NCBI RefSeq assembly: GCF_000400365.1 | Contig: NZ_BAOG01000003.1 | Span: 290,721 to 354,720 of the forward strand | Length of the DNA: 64,000 nucleotides | Direction: 5' to 3' | Source of the DNA: Vibrio jasicida CAIM 1864 = LMG 25398 | Lineage (GTDB): Bacteria > Pseudomonadota > Gammaproteobacteria > Enterobacterales > Vibrionaceae | In this document: positions 1-8,298 of the stretch, in pieces | Layout of the letters: the number at the start of each line of letters is the position of its first letter | Numbering within the stretch: position 1 is the first letter of the stretch | Made by a program: the position numbers and the translations under genes | Notes under the pieces: generated by a model | What the model was told of the DNA's origin: nothing | The model's database searches: none | The model's input: the letters and a program-made list of their open reading frames with translations, nothing else

Positions 1-671
1 AGCTCTGCTTCCTTCTCTGCCAAGGATTGCTTGAGACTGGCGAGTCGAGACAAACTTTGCGCCTGCATCTCGGGTGTTGCGTGGGCGTAAGTATTTTTGT
101 ACTCAGCAAATGCTTGTTCTGCTGCATCAAGCTCTGTGCGCCTCTTATCGATATGAATCGTCAGGAAGTGACTGGAATCTTTAATAGAGGAGCGCTCTGG
201 TGCAAGCAATTGTTCGACAAAATGATTACTGACCGACGTGAGCATCGCTTCCATGCCATCTGGTGTCTTGTTGGTAAGTTCGATTTGAATGAAGTCTTTA
301 CCCAACTGTTTGACGGAGAGTCGACTGGCGAGATCTTTAATAATGAACTCTTGTTCCTTTAGATCCATCTCATCGTTTATCAACCCTTGTTCTTGAGCGA
401 CGGAGAAGAGCACGTGTCGGCTCTTTAATAATGTACTCAACGCGTTGATACGGTCTTTCAGTTGAGTAGAAACGGCCAGATCTTCAAGAAACGGATTCAT
501 TTTGGCGGTTTCCTGTACCAGCATGCTGGTGTGCGCAACGTAACTTGTAGGCAAAAGCTTGCTGACAATAAAACCAAGGACGGGCAGCACTAGCATAGGG
601 ACCACGATCAGGTAACGTCGACGCCAGGCCCCGTGAAGCAATACAGATAGGTTTTCTCTTAAATCGCTCAT
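1..671 (-). CDS. sypO: Wzz/GNVR-type chain-length determinant, SypO-like (partial)
   Basis: The window start cuts this gene, so only the N-terminal ~223 residues are present. The protein opens MSDLRENLSVLLHGAWRRRY, followed by a membrane segment (about residues 19-38: LIVVPMLVLPVLGFIVSKLL) and a long, charged, helical periplasmic region, as in Wzz/GNVR polysaccharide co-polymerases that set chain length in Wzx/Wzy export. The start codon (669-671) overlaps the stop of the upstream glycosyltransferase in an ATGA, so the two are probably translationally coupled. In V. fischeri the gene after sypN is sypO, a Wzz homologue, and the position fits. The family call is firm; the exact name is by synteny. 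Confidence 0.8.
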   Translation of the reverse strand, partial: MSDLRENLSVLLHGAWRRRYLIVVPMLVLPVLGFIVSKLLPTSYVAHTSMLVQETAKMNPFLEDLAVSTQLKDRINALSTLLKSRHVLFSVAQEQGLINDEMDLKEQEFIIKDLASRLSVKQLGKDFIQIELTNKTPDGMEAMLTSVSNHFVEQLLAPERSSIKDSSHFLTIHIDKRRTELDAAEQAFAEYKNTYAHATPEMQAQSLSRLASLKQSLAEKEAE

Positions 672-1801
672 AGTGACCTCACGAGTTGTTCAACTTGAAA
701 GGCTCTCGATGCCCAGCTTTGTTTTTCGATCAAAGCCATAGAACCAATTGGAGGAGGCAGTAAATGATTTAAGCTGGCGCATACATCCTCGGCATCCGCT
801 GCAACATGCAACATCTGTTTGTAAGGCATGAGCGCTGGGAAAGTGGTGCTGATAACAGGTGTGCCGGTTGCTAAATACTCCAAAAGCTTGAGTGGATTAC
901 ACGCTTTAATCTGAGCATTGTTGACGAAAGGTAACCAACTCGCATCCCAGTGCTGTGAGTAGCTTGGCAACTGTTGATGTGCTCTAGGTCCAAGGTAGTG
1001 GACATTAGTTCGTTGTGGGAGCGGGTTGTGGGGCAGTTCGTTTGGCCCAATAAAAACGAGATCCCAATCGGGTGCTTGAACCGCTACTTGTTCAATCAAT
1101 GCATAGTCTAACCATTCGGATAAACTGCCGTAAAAGCCAAGTATTTTTCTGCCATTATCTGGCAAGTCGTTAGCTTTGACTGCGGGAGTTGAGAATAAGG
1201 TGAAATCCACACCGTGAGGGAGGGTGACAGTTTTGTCTTGTGGGAATTTAGCCGCCAGTTTTTCACTCGCGGCCAAAATGAGGTCGCAGCAATCAATCAA
1301 ATCCTCTTCGTGTTCCAAGACCGTTTGATGATCGACGCCGGCGAGTGCACCAAAATCGTCGCCACAATAATAAACGATGCCATAGTTATCCATACTCTTA
1401 CACACATCAACGGCAGTCGGCAGAGACGTCCAGAGTACCGGTTTTTCAAAGCCAAGCTCTTTTAGCTTTCGCTTCAGTTGATGTTGCATCATGCTCGAAG
1501 CCGCCTTCCTTGCCCATTGAGTCCGCGGGGCAGGGATGGTGAGTAGGTTAATCGTTTGAATGCTGGTGCTCATGTGGCAGTCTTGATTGAACATTGTATT
1601 GTTCTGTGTATGTGCATCAAAAGAACGTGTGAGTTTGTTAACAATGCGCTTTACGTCTTTTGTCACCAACCTCGGTTGCCTTAAACCGATGGAATTAACC
1701 CACAGGATGCGGTGATTGTCTGTCAGATGTTTAATGATATGTTGAGTGGAAGAAGGCAATCCGCCAAAGTCTTCGCCAAACACTACGATGTCCGTCATCA
1801 T
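668..1801 (-). CDS. sypN: GT-B family glycosyltransferase, SypN-like
   Basis: A 377-residue cytoplasmic glycosyltransferase with no signal peptide or membrane segment. The C-terminal half carries the GT-B nucleotide-sugar-binding pattern CNPLKLLEYLATGTPVISTT (about residues 301-320). The N-terminal half has a Rossmann-like start (MTDIVVFGEDFGGLP). It probably adds one sugar to the lipid-linked repeat unit; the donor cannot be read from sequence. Two Met codons begin the frame (1801 and 1798), preceded by AAAGGAGA. It is coupled to sypO downstream. V. fischeri has the acetyltransferase gene sypM between sypL and sypN; here sypL is followed directly by this gene, with a 111-nt gap that holds no gene. 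Confidence 0.75.
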   Translation of the reverse strand: MMTDIVVFGEDFGGLPSSTQHIIKHLTDNHRILWVNSIGLRQPRLVTKDVKRIVNKLTRSFDAHTQNNTMFNQDCHMSTSIQTINLLTIPAPRTQWARKAASSMMQHQLKRKLKELGFEKPVLWTSLPTAVDVCKSMDNYGIVYYCGDDFGALAGVDHQTVLEHEEDLIDCCDLILAASEKLAAKFPQDKTVTLPHGVDFTLFSTPAVKANDLPDNGRKILGFYGSLSEWLDYALIEQVAVQAPDWDLVFIGPNELPHNPLPQRTNVHYLGPRAHQQLPSYSQHWDASWLPFVNNAQIKACNPLKLLEYLATGTPVISTTFPALMPYKQMLHVAADAEDVCASLNHLLPPPIGSMALIEKQSWASRAFQVEQLVRSL

Positions 1802-1911
1802 TTTCTCCTTTGAGCCAACTTTATGATTGTTCTAATAAGTAGACTTATCACATTGCGTGCCAAGGAAATAACTTAATAAAAACAGATGGTTGAACTTAAC
1901 GAGAGAAAGGG

Positions 1912-3279
1912 CTATGACGCTTTCGCATTTTGACAATCAGATTGAACGATACGATGTATCACAATAGTCAGCGCGGCTAGGATGTATATTGGCCAAGTAA
2001 ACCCTTGAGTTAAAAAAGTACCGGAAACAATCGTACCGATAAGACCCCCCAAGACGGCGTTTGCTCCAATAGACAACGTATGGTCACTAGTAGGGGTGAG
2101 CATCTGGATGGTCTCACGAGAAGTTCGAATCAAAGACACAATCAGCGCGATAAACACGAATAAACCAACAAATCCAGTTTCAGCTAACACGCCAAACCAC
2201 GTGCTGTGTACGGCGTGATTGAGTCCATCCCAATGAGAACTGTAGAAGAAGTAGTTATTGTAGAAGTTGTCTATCCCGATGCCCGTTAATGGGTTTTCTA
2301 TCGCCATTTTTATTGCGGCTTCCCAAGCATAAATCCGTCCCATTGCGGACTCGTCTATCCCTTCTTCCGCGGCACCGCCAGACGAGCGGCCAGAAATCCC
2401 TGCAACGGCATAAAGAACGAGCGCCCCAACCAGCCCTAGAGAGATAACTAACGCTTTGCTTTTGATGTGTTTAAACGCAAAGTACGCAAAGACAGAAAGC
2501 GCGCCAAGTAGGCCTCCTCGGCTTTGTGTTTCTAATATCGCGAAGAACAACACGACACAGGTGATCAATGCAAACAAGCGAAGAACAAAGCTGGCTCTTT
2601 TCTCTAGCAATTGGCTAACAGTAAATGCAAGTGGGAACATCAGTACTAAAGATAAATCATTTGGATCACCAAGTACCGAACCTAAGTCGCGGCTGATGGT
2701 CACGCGTGAGCCTTCGACCAATCCTATACCATTACTCGCGTTAGACAGGGCGGTTAAGCCAACCAATAGTCCTGCTAGCATGATGGCTTTCGACATTTGA
2801 GCAACTTGTTTTGGTGTGGTGATGAGCCAAGTTATCGCTAGCGTCATTACGATGATCTTCCAATAAACACTGTTGAATTCATCAATCGCAACAGGGCGGT
2901 TTGAAGCGAATGCTACGCCTAATGTCACCAGAACCCAAAAAATGGATAGCCATTTCAAGCAAGGGTGCCAAAACGCAATAATTTGACGGCTAATCAATAA
3001 ATGAAATGACAAGGCCATAAGAGCCCCAAGTGAAAGCAGCAAAGGAATTTTGAAGTTGTAAATCACCGGAAAGGTTTCGTGAATCCGAAAGAAAGAAAAA
3101 ATCACAAACAGAGTCACGAACCAGAAGGTTTGGTTGAGAACAAACAAGATAGCCAATGGCGCAAAACAAAGTACGAGAATCAGAATTGGATTTGGCATCA
3201 CCAACCATAACAGCGCGATACACGTCGTGAGCGCGATCGCGATGATGGACTGCTTCATTCTCAATTCAGCGCTGATCAT
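1912..3279 (-). CDS. sypL: O-antigen ligase/polymerase family membrane protein, SypL-like
   Basis: A polytopic inner-membrane protein of about 455 residues with some ten hydrophobic segments and one large loop before NPLTGIGIDNFYNNYFF and HSTWFGVLAETGFVGL, the signature of the Wzy_C (O-antigen ligase/polymerase) family. The role would be polymerising or ligating the exported polysaccharide at the periplasmic face. The open frame extends upstream to 3318, but I prefer the Met at 3279 (MISAELRMKQ) because it forms an ATGA overlap with the flippase stop. A later Met (MKQSIIAIA) is also possible. Position after the flippase matches sypK-sypL. Confidence 0.8.
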   Translation of the reverse strand: MISAELRMKQSIIAIALTTCIALLWLVMPNPILILVLCFAPLAILFVLNQTFWFVTLFVIFSFFRIHETFPVIYNFKIPLLLSLGALMALSFHLLISRQIIAFWHPCLKWLSIFWVLVTLGVAFASNRPVAIDEFNSVYWKIIVMTLAITWLITTPKQVAQMSKAIMLAGLLVGLTALSNASNGIGLVEGSRVTISRDLGSVLGDPNDLSLVLMFPLAFTVSQLLEKRASFVLRLFALITCVVLFFAILETQSRGGLLGALSVFAYFAFKHIKSKALVISLGLVGALVLYAVAGISGRSSGGAAEEGIDESAMGRIYAWEAAIKMAIENPLTGIGIDNFYNNYFFYSSHWDGLNHAVHSTWFGVLAETGFVGLFVFIALIVSLIRTSRETIQMLTPTSDHTLSIGANAVLGGLIGTIVSGTFLTQGFTWPIYILAALTIVIHRIVQSDCQNAKAS

Positions 3280-4706
3280 AGCGGTGTTCTCTTCATTTGG
3301 CCGCGCCACTTGAGCCAAAAGTGGTGCACGTTACTTTTGGTTTGCGCATCAAAGTAACGAAACGCTATGGTCGCGATGAGCACGCAACTTGTGAAACATA
3401 CCAGCATGATAAGTGGGGTAGAACCGGCTGAATGAATCAAGAATAACGACGCGCCAGCAAGGATATGTAGTATTACCATTAAGCTCAGGTGGAAAGGGAG
3501 CTTCATGCATTGTTGACCAATGCTAAAGGTCAACGCCAGTCGACAAAGCTGAGCATAATAAAGAGCGATAAACACACCGAAGATCCCTAGTGCTGATAAG
3601 CTGAACAACATCGCAAGACCAATTGCGGCCGGTATTGCATTAATGCCCATTAACCAGTGGGTCTTCCTTTTGTATAGGATGCTAATACACAGCAAGTCAC
3701 TCCATTCTTTAAGTAGGGCTATCGGTAAAAGAAACAGAACATAAAGCGACGCTTCTCGATACGCCACAGGCAAGAAATTGTTGATAATGATTACGGCTAA
3801 TGAGCCTACGACTACGACTAGAAATGTCAGATAAATCATACCTAGGTGGGTGATTCGCGTCGCTTCGTTGGCGCCCTTTTTCTCTAAAATCGAAAACCGT
3901 CTTGGCGACCACCACATGGCAAAAGGTTGTGCCAAAAAACACATACCAATTGCGAATTTAAATGCGATTGTGTACACCCCTAGCGTTGCTAACGATGCAT
4001 TTGCCCCAATAAACCAACGTTCTGCACCATTTAAACAAAACATGATTAAGCCCGAGCACATAATGGGATAGCAGTATTTAAAGAATTGTTTTGTCGAGAT
4101 AAAACTCGGAAGAACCAATTGATAGCGATTGATGAAGTGTAACCAAATTAATTGTGCCGCAGCAGCGAGCAGCCCACCAAGTAAGACGGACAGCACCGTT
4201 TGGCTAAATTGAAGCGCGATGATAATGAACGCCGCTTGAAGTGCCGTGGTCGTCACCATCACATACAACAAGGTTTTCGCCTTGTCGTCTTGTAGTCTTA
4301 GCCACGCTGTCCCTATCGCAATCGCTCCCTCGAAAGCAATGGCAACTAAGGCAACCATCCATTCTGTCTTAGTAAAAGGTTCTGGTACGGGCATAACAAT
4401 GATGATCGTAGCCAAGACCAAAGCGATAGGAACAGAGATAAGCAATGAAAGAGAGTAAATTTGGTCTAGCAGTGACTTCCTTTTCTGCGGGTCGTCTTCC
4501 ACGCCAGCGAAGCGATTTAGGGCTTCATGCAACGCTAGGCTAATGATTAAAGCAATCACAATACCAACAGACGCGATGATTTCCATTTTACCGATTTGTT
4601 CCGGTGTCAAATATTGCGGAAGTATTGGTAGCATGATTAAGCTAATGCTCTTGTTGATCACCAGTGCAATGGCAAAGAGTGACATGTTGGTCATTGCTCT
4701 AGACAT
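3276..4706 (-). CDS. sypK: Wzx-type polysaccharide flippase, SypK-like
   Basis: A protein of 476 residues (from the preferred start) with 12-14 hydrophobic segments throughout, typical of the MOP/Wzx flippase superfamily that moves undecaprenyl-linked repeat units across the inner membrane. The N terminus reads MSRAMTNMSLFAIALVINKS, with the amphipathic start common in Wzx. The frame is open to 4829, but AAGGA lies 8 nt before the Met at 4706 and the longer start would bury itself deep in sypJ. The chosen start overlaps the sypJ stop by 8 nt. It is followed by the ligase in an ATGA overlap. Confidence 0.8.
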   Translation of the reverse strand: MSRAMTNMSLFAIALVINKSISLIMLPILPQYLTPEQIGKMEIIASVGIVIALIISLALHEALNRFAGVEDDPQKRKSLLDQIYSLSLLISVPIALVLATIIIVMPVPEPFTKTEWMVALVAIAFEGAIAIGTAWLRLQDDKAKTLLYVMVTTTALQAAFIIIALQFSQTVLSVLLGGLLAAAAQLIWLHFINRYQLVLPSFISTKQFFKYCYPIMCSGLIMFCLNGAERWFIGANASLATLGVYTIAFKFAIGMCFLAQPFAMWWSPRRFSILEKKGANEATRITHLGMIYLTFLVVVVGSLAVIIINNFLPVAYREASLYVLFLLPIALLKEWSDLLCISILYKRKTHWLMGINAIPAAIGLAMLFSLSALGIFGVFIALYYAQLCRLALTFSIGQQCMKLPFHLSLMVILHILAGASLFLIHSAGSTPLIMLVCFTSCVLIATIAFRYFDAQTKSNVHHFWLKWRGQMKRTPL

Positions 4707-5871
4707 GGTCATATCCTTTGACGTTGTTGCGCTTTTTCGCGCTGGATTCATTTTGTTGTTCTGGGCCTGAGCACAAATGCTGAGTGATTGGGAAGTAACA
4801 ACGTTCAGCCGTATAAAGTTGAGCGACATTGAGTGCTTCGATTCCCATCGTTACCTTTAACCATGGATACTCATTGAGTAAGCGAATCGCGTTGTGCAGC
4901 GAGGCCGCGTCGTTGGGTGTGTATTTGATGCAATTTTTTCCGTCAGTAAGGATTCGATCCCAGTAACTGTCATCATGTGGAATTACCACACACATTCCTG
5001 CGGCTAATGATTCCAAAATTGCAAGACCAAACGGCTCATTCTCTGCTGTTGCAACAAACACACCACATTGTGCTCTTAGGTCATCAAGGTTTGCTGGTGC
5101 CTCGTACCAATCGACACTTTTTGCAGTTAAATCAGGGGTTAAGCATTCATCATCAATTAGGTTGGGTTGGATATAACACACGGTTGCTTTGAAGTTTGTG
5201 CCGTTTTCCAATTGAATGGCGTCTAAGAGCAAGTCGACGTTTTTGCGTTTTAGGAGAGTCGCTGCCCAAAACACGCGAGAGGACATAGGATTCGCTTGCT
5301 TTGGCCAACGCTCTGAAGAGAGACCGTTGACGAATGATGAGGTATTTAGGTCTGCCCAGTAACGTTTAACTGCAGCAATGGGTTGGTTGAGATACGCTTG
5401 CAATGCGTGGATTATGGATTCGCGACAACTTGCCAAGTAATAGATACTGGTTGCTTTTGTGACGCAATAACCTGCAGATCGTGATTTACCAACCGATTGG
5501 CTGATGATTTGAACGATTGGTTTACGGTTCAATAAGCGCAATAGATACAAAGGCATATCGTTGTTGGGATTAGAAAGGCCGAGTAGCCAATCAATTTTGG
5601 GTAATCTGCACAAGATGAACAACAATTGGAAAAGGTAAAATCCATTCATTAACCAATAAGCCAGACCATGCTGAGAAATAATCGGCGACCGACGAACTTT
5701 AACGACTTGAATACGTTCGTCATCTTTCAGTAACCGATTCCAGTGCTCTGGGTGAGTCGTTGCGACATAACCGACGACATCTCGCTGATCGCACTGTTTT
5801 AAGAGTTCAGCATTTGCTGTTTTTGAACCGCTTTGCAACGGGATAGTGTCCAACATCAGTACGTATTTCAT
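4699..5871 (-). CDS. sypJ: GT4-like glycosyltransferase, SypJ-like
   Basis: A 390-residue GT-B glycosyltransferase. The C-terminal acceptor/donor motif is ENEPFGLAILESLAAGMCVV (about residues 286-305), with the E-x7-E arrangement of family 4 enzymes. A conserved segment RVFWAATLLKRKNVDLLLDA marks the start of the second Rossmann domain. It is cytoplasmic, with no signal peptide, and probably acts on the undecaprenyl-linked repeat unit. It lies 10 nt downstream of sypI and overlaps sypK, so it belongs to the sypI-promoter operon. The sugar specificity is unknown. Confidence 0.8.
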   Translation of the reverse strand: MKYVLMLDTIPLQSGSKTANAELLKQCDQRDVVGYVATTHPEHWNRLLKDDERIQVVKVRRSPIISQHGLAYWLMNGFYLFQLLFILCRLPKIDWLLGLSNPNNDMPLYLLRLLNRKPIVQIISQSVGKSRSAGYCVTKATSIYYLASCRESIIHALQAYLNQPIAAVKRYWADLNTSSFVNGLSSERWPKQANPMSSRVFWAATLLKRKNVDLLLDAIQLENGTNFKATVCYIQPNLIDDECLTPDLTAKSVDWYEAPANLDDLRAQCGVFVATAENEPFGLAILESLAAGMCVVIPHDDSYWDRILTDGKNCIKYTPNDAASLHNAIRLLNEYPWLKVTMGIEALNVAQLYTAERCYFPITQHLCSGPEQQNESSAKKRNNVKGYDHV

Positions 5872-5881
5872 GACCCTATCC

Positions 5882-7075
5882 TCAATTGTGTTTTAGCCAA
5901 CGAGGCATAGGTTTAAGACTGTGCGTGGGTGGTATAGAAGCCGTAGGCTCATGTGCCAGCTCTGCATGATAAATTGACTCTATCGCGTTCACCGAAGCCG
6001 AAACGGTAAGGTGTTGCGTCGCGTAGTGATAAGCATTGTGAGCAATTTGATTTCGCAGCGGAGCATCATTTAGCATGCGCTGCACAGAATTGAGCAGACC
6101 GGCCATCCCATGATTGGAATACAGAAGAGCACTGTGATTGTGTTCGACTAATTCAGGGATAACACCGATTTTTGGGGCCACGATAGGCAATTTTGCTAAC
6201 GCAGCTTGCCCAATCACCAGACCGTAGTCTTCTTCGTAAGCACCACTGATAAAGGCGTCGACGTTGCCTGTCATCCATGCGTCTTTGTTATGCTGTTCCC
6301 CGACAAAATGCACACGGTCTTCAACACCAAGATCCGCTGTGAGTTGTTGTAAGGGGGCTTTTTCTTCCCCGTCTCCAACAATCACAAGGTGCGGATTATT
6401 CTGATGATAGTTGTGCATGTGAATCGCGCGAATCAGGCGATCAAAACCTTTACTTTTTATCAGAGCACCAACGGATAGGAAGGTGAAAGCGTTTTTTGGG
6501 ATACCGAGGTAGTCCTTCACATCAACCGACGGTTCATTTCGGTTTAACGAAACGCCATTGTGGATCACGTGTAAGTTCTCTTTTGGGTAGCCGTCGCGGG
6601 CCAGCTCTTGGCTTATTCCCTTACTGACACAGATCAGCTTTGGCGACATGTGCAAGTCAAGTGAAAATCGATCACGGATGGGATAATGGCAATGCAGCTG
6701 CGTAACCAAAGGTATGTGGTTCATTCGTGTCGCCAGACACATCCACTGACAGGTCGCACCATTGTTCACATGCACAAGATCGATAGCGTGCTTTTCGATG
6801 AGTTCAGAGCCTTGCTTGATAAGGCGATTCCATGCGCTGATGTCCCAGCGGGGCGTACTCCAGCCTCCGACTAACTTGAAGGGAGAATATTGAGTTTCAA
6901 TCCCCATCTCTCGGCATTTTTCAATTAAAGGCTCACAGTTCGTCCAGACATAAGGCAAGAACTGCTCACGATCAATGCGCGACAAAAGATCAAGTAATAC
7001 AACTTCGTTGTGGCGAAGCCAGTTGTCGCCATAATGAACATATAGAATGCGTTTTGGAGTAGCCATCGTCGTCAC
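5882..7075 (-). CDS. sypI: GT4 family glycosyltransferase, SypI-like
   Basis: A 397-residue glycosyltransferase with both GT4 halves visible: an N-terminal domain with VDLVHVNNGATCQWMCLATR and a C-terminal domain starting FLSVGALIKSKGFDRLIRAI. The donor-site motif is GAYEEDYGLVIGQAALAKLP, the E-D-Y-G-L variant of the family. It is the first gene of an operon: a sigma-54 promoter at 7106-7121 places the transcription start about 20 nt before the ATG, and GAGGTGA precedes the start. It is followed closely by sypJ, sypK and sypL. Family assignment is strong; the name rests on order. Confidence 0.82.
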   Translation of the reverse strand: MTTMATPKRILYVHYGDNWLRHNEVVLLDLLSRIDREQFLPYVWTNCEPLIEKCREMGIETQYSPFKLVGGWSTPRWDISAWNRLIKQGSELIEKHAIDLVHVNNGATCQWMCLATRMNHIPLVTQLHCHYPIRDRFSLDLHMSPKLICVSKGISQELARDGYPKENLHVIHNGVSLNRNEPSVDVKDYLGIPKNAFTFLSVGALIKSKGFDRLIRAIHMHNYHQNNPHLVIVGDGEEKAPLQQLTADLGVEDRVHFVGEQHNKDAWMTGNVDAFISGAYEEDYGLVIGQAALAKLPIVAPKIGVIPELVEHNHSALLYSNHGMAGLLNSVQRMLNDAPLRNQIAHNAYHYATQHLTVSASVNAIESIYHAELAHEPTASIPPTHSLKPMPRWLKHN

Positions 7076-7105
7076 CTCGGTTTGCCCTTTTGTTTACTGG
7101 GATAC

Positions 7106-7121
7106 TGCAACCGAGATGCCA
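7106..7121 (-). promoter_or_regulatory. Sigma-54 promoter of the sypI operon
   Basis: Read on the minus strand the element is TGGCATCTCGGTTGCA. It matches the consensus TGGCACGNNNNTTGCA with the exact GG-N10-GC spacing. The predicted start is near 7095, about 20 nt before the sypI ATG. In V. fischeri sypI is one of the sigma-54/SypG-dependent syp promoters, which fits the sypG gene in this locus. Confidence 0.88.
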
Positions 7122-7193
7122 AACCTTATCATTTGTTTAAGTTACTGATTTAATGGAGTAAAGATATTTAAGAGTAGGTAGGGGAAAGCAAGT

Positions 7194-7210
7194 TTTTCAT
7201 AATGAGAATG
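7194..7210 (-). promoter_or_regulatory. Candidate SypG-type enhancer site upstream of sypI
   Basis: The minus strand reads CATTCTCATTATGAAAA. It shares the pattern ATTCTCANNATGANAA with sites at 14576-14592 (before sypA) and 9947-9963 (before sypG). It lies about 75 nt upstream of the sigma-54 promoter, a usual distance for an activator of this class. My memory of the published V. fischeri SypG element begins TTCTCANNNTG, which this fits; that was not checked. Confidence 0.7.
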
Positions 7211-7218
7211 CATATGCA

Positions 7219-8298
7219 TCAAGTTTGATTTTCAATTTGATAGCGTTCAATCAAAATAGGAATGATACTTTGTGAAGAATACTGCTCCGAGATGGTCTTA
7301 ATGGCCTTTTTGCGAATAAGCGATTGGGTATAGGTGCTCATGGTTATCCAATGGTTGAGCTTGTCTATCAAATTGAGAATATCTGGCGCAATAAATCCAT
7401 TACTGCCATCTTCAATAAGATCATGTAATCGGCCGACTTTTAGGCTGAATACCACAATTCCTCTCGACATCGCTTCTAATGCCGCCATTGGGAGGCCTTC
7501 ATAGCGAGAAGAGATAATCAATACGCCAATATTGTTCCATACCGCGTTCATGTTGTGTTGATGCCCATGAAACACAACATTACCGGGCGCTTGTTGGGCG
7601 AGGTCTTTTCCTTCAGGACCGTCGCCGTAAATAGAAAACTGACGATCAGGAAAATGCCTCGCGATGTCGATAAAGCGATCCGCGCCTTTTTCATGGCTCA
7701 ATCGACCAACGAATGCGATTTCTTTGTAGCTGCTGTTTTGTGCAGGAAGTGAAACAAAGTTGTTCAATAGCTCGGTTTTTATCGGCAGTTTATTTTGAAT
7801 ACTTTGGCTAACCGCAAAACAATGATCGGACAAACGACCGCTATAACGATCAAGCCAATCGTAAAACCACACTTTTCCCGTTGGTGTTTCGCCGGCATGG
7901 TAGGTAGAAATAAGACGAGGGAAGGTACGTGTAAACAGTTCGGCGCTGCGCGCAAGTAAGCTCGCTTTGTAGCCGTGAGTGTGGATAACGCTTGGTTGAT
8001 GCTCTGCAACCGCAATGGTAAGTCGTTTTACCGCAATGACAGAATGTGTGTCATTATTCTTGGGGCAAAGTTGGTGTAAGTAGCTTACGGGAACATCGGA
8101 ATCGGCCAACCTAGAAACAAGCGATGCTGGTGGGTTGTACTCAACCACCAATACCACTCTAACGTGGACATGAAATGCTTGTAATCCTTTGGCAAGCTCA
8201 AGGACGTGACTTTCTATGCCACCAAAAATTCGGCTATCGAGTAAAATCCAAACCTCGCCAGCGACAGGTATCTCACGATTGTTCGAGATTAGCCTCAT
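7219..8298 (-). CDS. sypH: GT4 family glycosyltransferase, SypH-like
   Basis: A 359-residue glycosyltransferase. The N terminus has EVWILLDSRIFGGIESHVLELAKGL, the glycine-rich loop pattern of GT4 N-terminal domains. The C-terminal domain begins EIAFVGRLSHEKGADRFIDIA and ends with the donor motif SSRYEGLPMAALEAMSRGI (E-x7-E). It is cytoplasmic. The start at 8298 lies inside the end of sypG (26-nt overlap), so translation is probably coupled to the regulator. The ATG is preceded by GGGAAGC, a weak ribosome site. It is the last gene before the sypI promoter region. Confidence 0.8.
   Translation of the reverse strand: MRLISNNREIPVAGEVWILLDSRIFGGIESHVLELAKGLQAFHVHVRVVLVVEYNPPASLVSRLADSDVPVSYLHQLCPKNNDTHSVIAVKRLTIAVAEHQPSVIHTHGYKASLLARSAELFTRTFPRLISTYHAGETPTGKVWFYDWLDRYSGRLSDHCFAVSQSIQNKLPIKTELLNNFVSLPAQNSSYKEIAFVGRLSHEKGADRFIDIARHFPDRQFSIYGDGPEGKDLAQQAPGNVVFHGHQHNMNAVWNNIGVLIISSRYEGLPMAALEAMSRGIVVFSLKVGRLHDLIEDGSNGFIAPDILNLIDKLNHWITMSTYTQSLIRKKAIKTISEQYSSQSIIPILIERYQIENQT

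Noticed and set aside
1802..1911. Third sigma-54 promoter between sypL and the sypN-like gene
   Set aside because: TGCGTGCCAAG looks suggestive, but no GC-N10-CC on the plus strand exists there and no enhancer motif is present.
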